Shown here: piece after piece, positions 61,668-64,000 of the stretch | Position numbering within the stretch: position 1 is the stretch's first letter | Layout of the letters: the number at the start of each line of letters is the position of its first letter | From: QPIN01 sp965224575 | GTDB taxonomy: Bacteria; Pseudomonadota; Gammaproteobacteria; Methylococcales; Methylomonadaceae | Direction: 5' to 3' | Length of the DNA: 64,000 nucleotides | Assembly: GCA_965224575.1 (NCBI GenBank) | Contig: CBDCZQ010000006.1 | Coordinates: 62,001 to 126,000, forward strand | Program-made: the position numbers and the translations under genes | Notes under the pieces: generated by a model | Seen by the model: only the letters and a program-made list of their open reading frames with translations | What the model was told of the DNA's origin: nothing | Databases searched by the model: none

Positions 61668-62342
61668 TTATTCTTTTAACTTAATAACTAAACGACTATC
61701 TTCCACCTGTATATTATCAACTCCATCTGCGAATGCTTTCCAAAAACCCTCATCCTGACCAAACTCATTAATAAGGTCAACATTCTTCATCCCTCCTAAC
61801 CAAGCGTTTGGAACAGGAATTCCCATAACACTCACCCCTTTCAATTTAACAATGGGCCTTTCATTTGCAAAAGAAAGCTCTATACCAGCAGAAATTTTAA
61901 GTGTTTTACCACCTAACACAGGAAAATCCTCATCCATAGGCACTAAAAGCTTACCACTTGCCAAGTTTTCTGATAAATCTATCGCTAATTTATTTGCCAA
62001 GTCGGTATTTTTTGCCAAAAGGGCATTTAACTCACGCTCACTAAGAGTAATTTCTCTTTTAGCTCCTTTTTCAGAATATTTTTCTGGCTCCATATTTTTA
62101 TTAGTTTTAGCGTTTGAATTAGTATTGTTAATCCAACTAAACTGATCTAATTTTGAACTAAGCTTATTGTCTTCTCTCTGACTAAGTACAACAGGATCAA
62201 ATTTATTCGGGAAAATATAATGATTAACAATCCATAATGTTATGCCAACTGATAAAAGGACGGTAAGCAAAATACCACCAATAATTATTGGAATTTTATT
62301 TTCTTTTTCCTGCTCTTTGTTTTCAGGGATTACTTCATTCAT
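61668..62342 (-). CDS. Membrane-anchored hypothetical protein
   Basis: Start at MNEVIPENKEQEKENKIP (62342), with AAGG ten bases upstream; 224 residues. A charged N-terminus precedes one membrane helix (IIIGGILLTVLLSVGITLWIV), so the rest lies in the periplasm. The C-terminal domain (SERELNALLAKNTDLANKL, GIELSFANERPIVKLKG, VDNIQVEDSRLVIKLK) looks like a lipid- or ligand-binding beta sheet of the YpmS/DUF2140 kind, but I cannot confirm this. It lies 30 bp upstream of the small helical protein gene. Confidence 0.6.
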   Translation of the reverse strand: MNEVIPENKEQEKENKIPIIIGGILLTVLLSVGITLWIVNHYIFPNKFDPVVLSQREDNKLSSKLDQFSWINNTNSNAKTNKNMEPEKYSEKGAKREITLSERELNALLAKNTDLANKLAIDLSENLASGKLLVPMDEDFPVLGGKTLKISAGIELSFANERPIVKLKGVSVMGIPVPNAWLGGMKNVDLINEFGQDEGFWKAFADGVDNIQVEDSRLVIKLKE

Positions 62343-62457
62343 CAATAACGACCTTAATATGCAAGAGTTAATATGATAATGACACAACTTTTCTTGTTTA
62401 ACAACTTCATCATACTTAGCTCAGTTCCGAATTGATTTTTATCAATAACAAGACACT

Positions 62458-63108
62458 ATGACTAGTAGTATGAAAAATAACTTGCTAAATAATAGAATAA
62501 TTAAAACAATAACTATTTTAATTTATATTTTTCTTCTAAGCTCATGTACAACTAAGCGTCTGTGGGAAAACCCCAGTTATGAAGAGATAATTGAAAGTTA
62601 TTTTATTACGGAAGATGGTAAAAAACTAGCCATCATTGGTGAAAAATATCATTATATAGTCCCTATAACCAGTGAACTGAAGAAGATACTACTATCAAAG
62701 AGTCAATTCATTAACCCCTTATTTCATTCATTCAAAGTTGATAAAAACAATAATATAACAGGGAAGTACCGAACGCTAAATCATACCAATCAAAACAAAA
62801 ATAATATCCCTCCGCTTAAAAAAGAAGATTTAGCCAAAAAAAATCATCATAAAGAAATACTAAAATATTCAGACACAAATAGTTCGATAGTCGGGAAACG
62901 TTATATTGCAAAAAAAATAAATAAATCAAATTATAAATTTAAAAAAACCTATTACATTACTGTCGAAGAAGAACCATCACAACTTATTAAAACAGGAAAA
63001 ATTTTAGTTTCACCAATAACAGTTACAGCCGATGGAGCAATGCTTCTTGTAGGCATAGCATTAGCACTTATAATTGACAACCCAGAGGTTTTACAGTCCT
63101 TTCATTAA
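62458..63108 (+). CDS. Putative lipoprotein, function unknown
   Basis: 216 residues (or 212 from Met5). A lipoprotein signal ends at Cys30 (FLLSSCTT). The segment YEEIIESYFITEDGKKLAIIGEKYHYIV looks like a small conserved domain that I have seen in enterobacterial and moraxellal lipoproteins. The middle is Lys/Asn-rich. The C-terminus has a hydrophobic helix (GAMLLVGIALALII). No function known. It is divergent from the preceding gene. Confidence 0.55.
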   Translation: MTSSMKNNLLNNRIIKTITILIYIFLLSSCTTKRLWENPSYEEIIESYFITEDGKKLAIIGEKYHYIVPITSELKKILLSKSQFINPLFHSFKVDKNNNITGKYRTLNHTNQNKNNIPPLKKEDLAKKNHHKEILKYSDTNSSIVGKRYIAKKINKSNYKFKKTYYITVEEEPSQLIKTGKILVSPITVTADGAMLLVGIALALIIDNPEVLQSFH

Positions 63109-63128
63109 AGTTTTAGTACTTATGGCGA

Positions 63129-64000
63129 TTATACACCCACTTTATTCATTTTTTTAACAATCCACTTAGCCAAATGACTTCGGGGTTTATAGACTCCTTT
63201 TTGAACATAAAACAATTTATATTCACTATTGATCGTTGCATTAAACAAGCGGTGAGCCAGACTGGTTCCACAAAATAAAAGCTGATCATTTTCTTGTATT
63301 TCATAATTTGTCGCTGGCAAAACAATTTCTTGTTCACCTGACTTTATTACAAATACAACCAAATCCAATTTTCTTTCTCTATCCCTTGGATCCATAATCA
63401 AATCCCCTAAATGGACAACCTCTCCTGCATCCAATACATCAATAACGGCCTTACTTTTATCTCTTGTAAAATTAATGGTAACAAGATGAGGAACTTGGTC
63501 ACCCACCTTTTCACGTAAGCGATGAATAATTGTTTCCATTTCTTCTTTCCGCCCTGGTTTATTATCTAACAAATATCTAAAAAAGGTTTTTAGTAAAGGT
63601 GCTATCAAGATAAATAATATCTTCCTGGCTGCAACTAAGGTTGGTTGCATAATCATATCTACGTTTGTTTCACGAAATGCTATTTCATTCTCATGTCGGT
63701 TTTGTCGAACAATAGTAAATAGCTTGGTGTTAAAATATCGGGCATTAAGCAAAATCCCTAAATTATGTCCGTCATCATTCGTCCCTGATAAAATACCCAC
63801 AGCATCTTCAATGCCTGCTCTAGCTAACGTTATTGCTGTTGTTCTACCAACGATATATTGGTCAACATAGTCATCTTTCTTTTGGTCATGCGGGTCAATG
63901 ATGACTGTTTTAATATTATATTTACTTAAAACCCAATTGACTTCATGCCCCATTCGTCCATAGCCACAAATAACCCACTTTCCTTTAGGCGGCGTAATAT
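63129..64000 (-). CDS. TrkA-N/TrkA-C type potassium channel protein (partial)
   Basis: The gene runs off the right edge. Translation up to the edge reads GKWVICGYGRMGHEV, an intact Rossmann GXGXXG motif, then VIIDPHDQ, a TrkA-N domain (to about 130 residues in), a hydrophobic patch and a TrkA-C-like domain (LDAGEVVHLGDLIMDP, YEIQENDQLLFCG). This architecture occurs in RCK-type potassium channels and Kch-like proteins. Any membrane pore would lie upstream, outside the window. Confidence 0.75.
   Translation of the reverse strand, partial: ITPPKGKWVICGYGRMGHEVNWVLSKYNIKTVIIDPHDQKKDDYVDQYIVGRTTAITLARAGIEDAVGILSGTNDDGHNLGILLNARYFNTKLFTIVRQNRHENEIAFRETNVDMIMQPTLVAARKILFILIAPLLKTFFRYLLDNKPGRKEEMETIIHRLREKVGDQVPHLVTINFTRDKSKAVIDVLDAGEVVHLGDLIMDPRDRERKLDLVVFVIKSGEQEIVLPATNYEIQENDQLLFCGTSLAHRLFNATINSEYKLFYVQKGVYKPRSHLAKWIVKKMNKVGV

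Noticed and set aside
1..64000. CRISPR arrays, tRNA, rRNA genes and transposase genes
   Set aside because: None were recognised. The dispersed repeats are irregularly spaced and not CRISPR-like.

Overview
The window reads as an AT-rich (upper 30s % GC by eye) gammaproteobacterial chromosome. The clues are the minus-strand order grpE-dnaK-dnaJ-dapB-carA-carB-greA, a sigma32-type promoter before grpE, a complete zwf-edd-eda Entner-Doudoroff set, separate DhaK and DhaL kinase subunits, molybdenum storage protein genes and a very large multihaem cytochrome set. This combination fits a relative of the methanotrophic Methylococcales, but no methane or methanol oxidation gene lies in the window, so the assignment is inference.

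Layout. 1-10.7 kb (minus): housekeeping block greA (partial), carB, carA, dapB, dnaJ, dnaK, grpE and ispH. 10.8-14.1 kb (plus): two moeA genes, the second fused to a binding-protein-like domain. 14.2-18.6 kb (minus): an envelope block (C25-peptidase-like protein, two lipoproteins, a glycosyltransferase-like protein) headed by a decayed cytochrome tail. 19.3-21.4 kb (plus): terD-terB-terC and a 46-residue membrane peptide. 21.7-34.5 kb (minus): a multihaem cytochrome / outer-membrane barrel / iron-sulfur membrane protein cluster with 51 CXXCH motifs plus three expanded ones in seven proteins. 34.9-43.9 kb: a molybdenum region with a DUF4213/DUF364-type protein, both molybdenum storage subunits, an ABC-2 exporter and modABC. 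44.3-53 kb: secreted proteins, a HAD phosphatase, a Tat-exported superoxide dismutase, a diguanylate cyclase and convergent dhaK/dhaL. 53.0-54.7 kb: a membrane-anchored globin on a long repetitive charged rod. 55-64 kb: zwf, edd, eda, an aldehyde dehydrogenase, ssb, three small hypotheticals and a partial TrkA-N protein.

The most notable system is the 21.7-34.5 kb cluster. It has the parts of a transenvelope electron conduit: a NapH-type membrane Fe-S protein and a tail-anchored multihaem protein that could take electrons from the quinol pool, several small periplasmic multihaem proteins, an outer-membrane barrel, and two large exported cytochromes, one with an NHL-type propeller in front of 14 haem motifs. 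A 184-bp direct repeat of the tail of the last cytochrome gene flanks the ter genes, suggesting that they arrived by insertion and split an operon that once ran on into the envelope block.

The window is also rich in non-coding repeats: eight copies of a hairpin-rich element with GTAGGTTGGG / CCCAACCTAC ends, a second palindromic element nested in one of them, two MITE-like inverted-repeat elements, and a pair of similar upstream regions 13.2 kb apart. All alignments and counts were done by hand.
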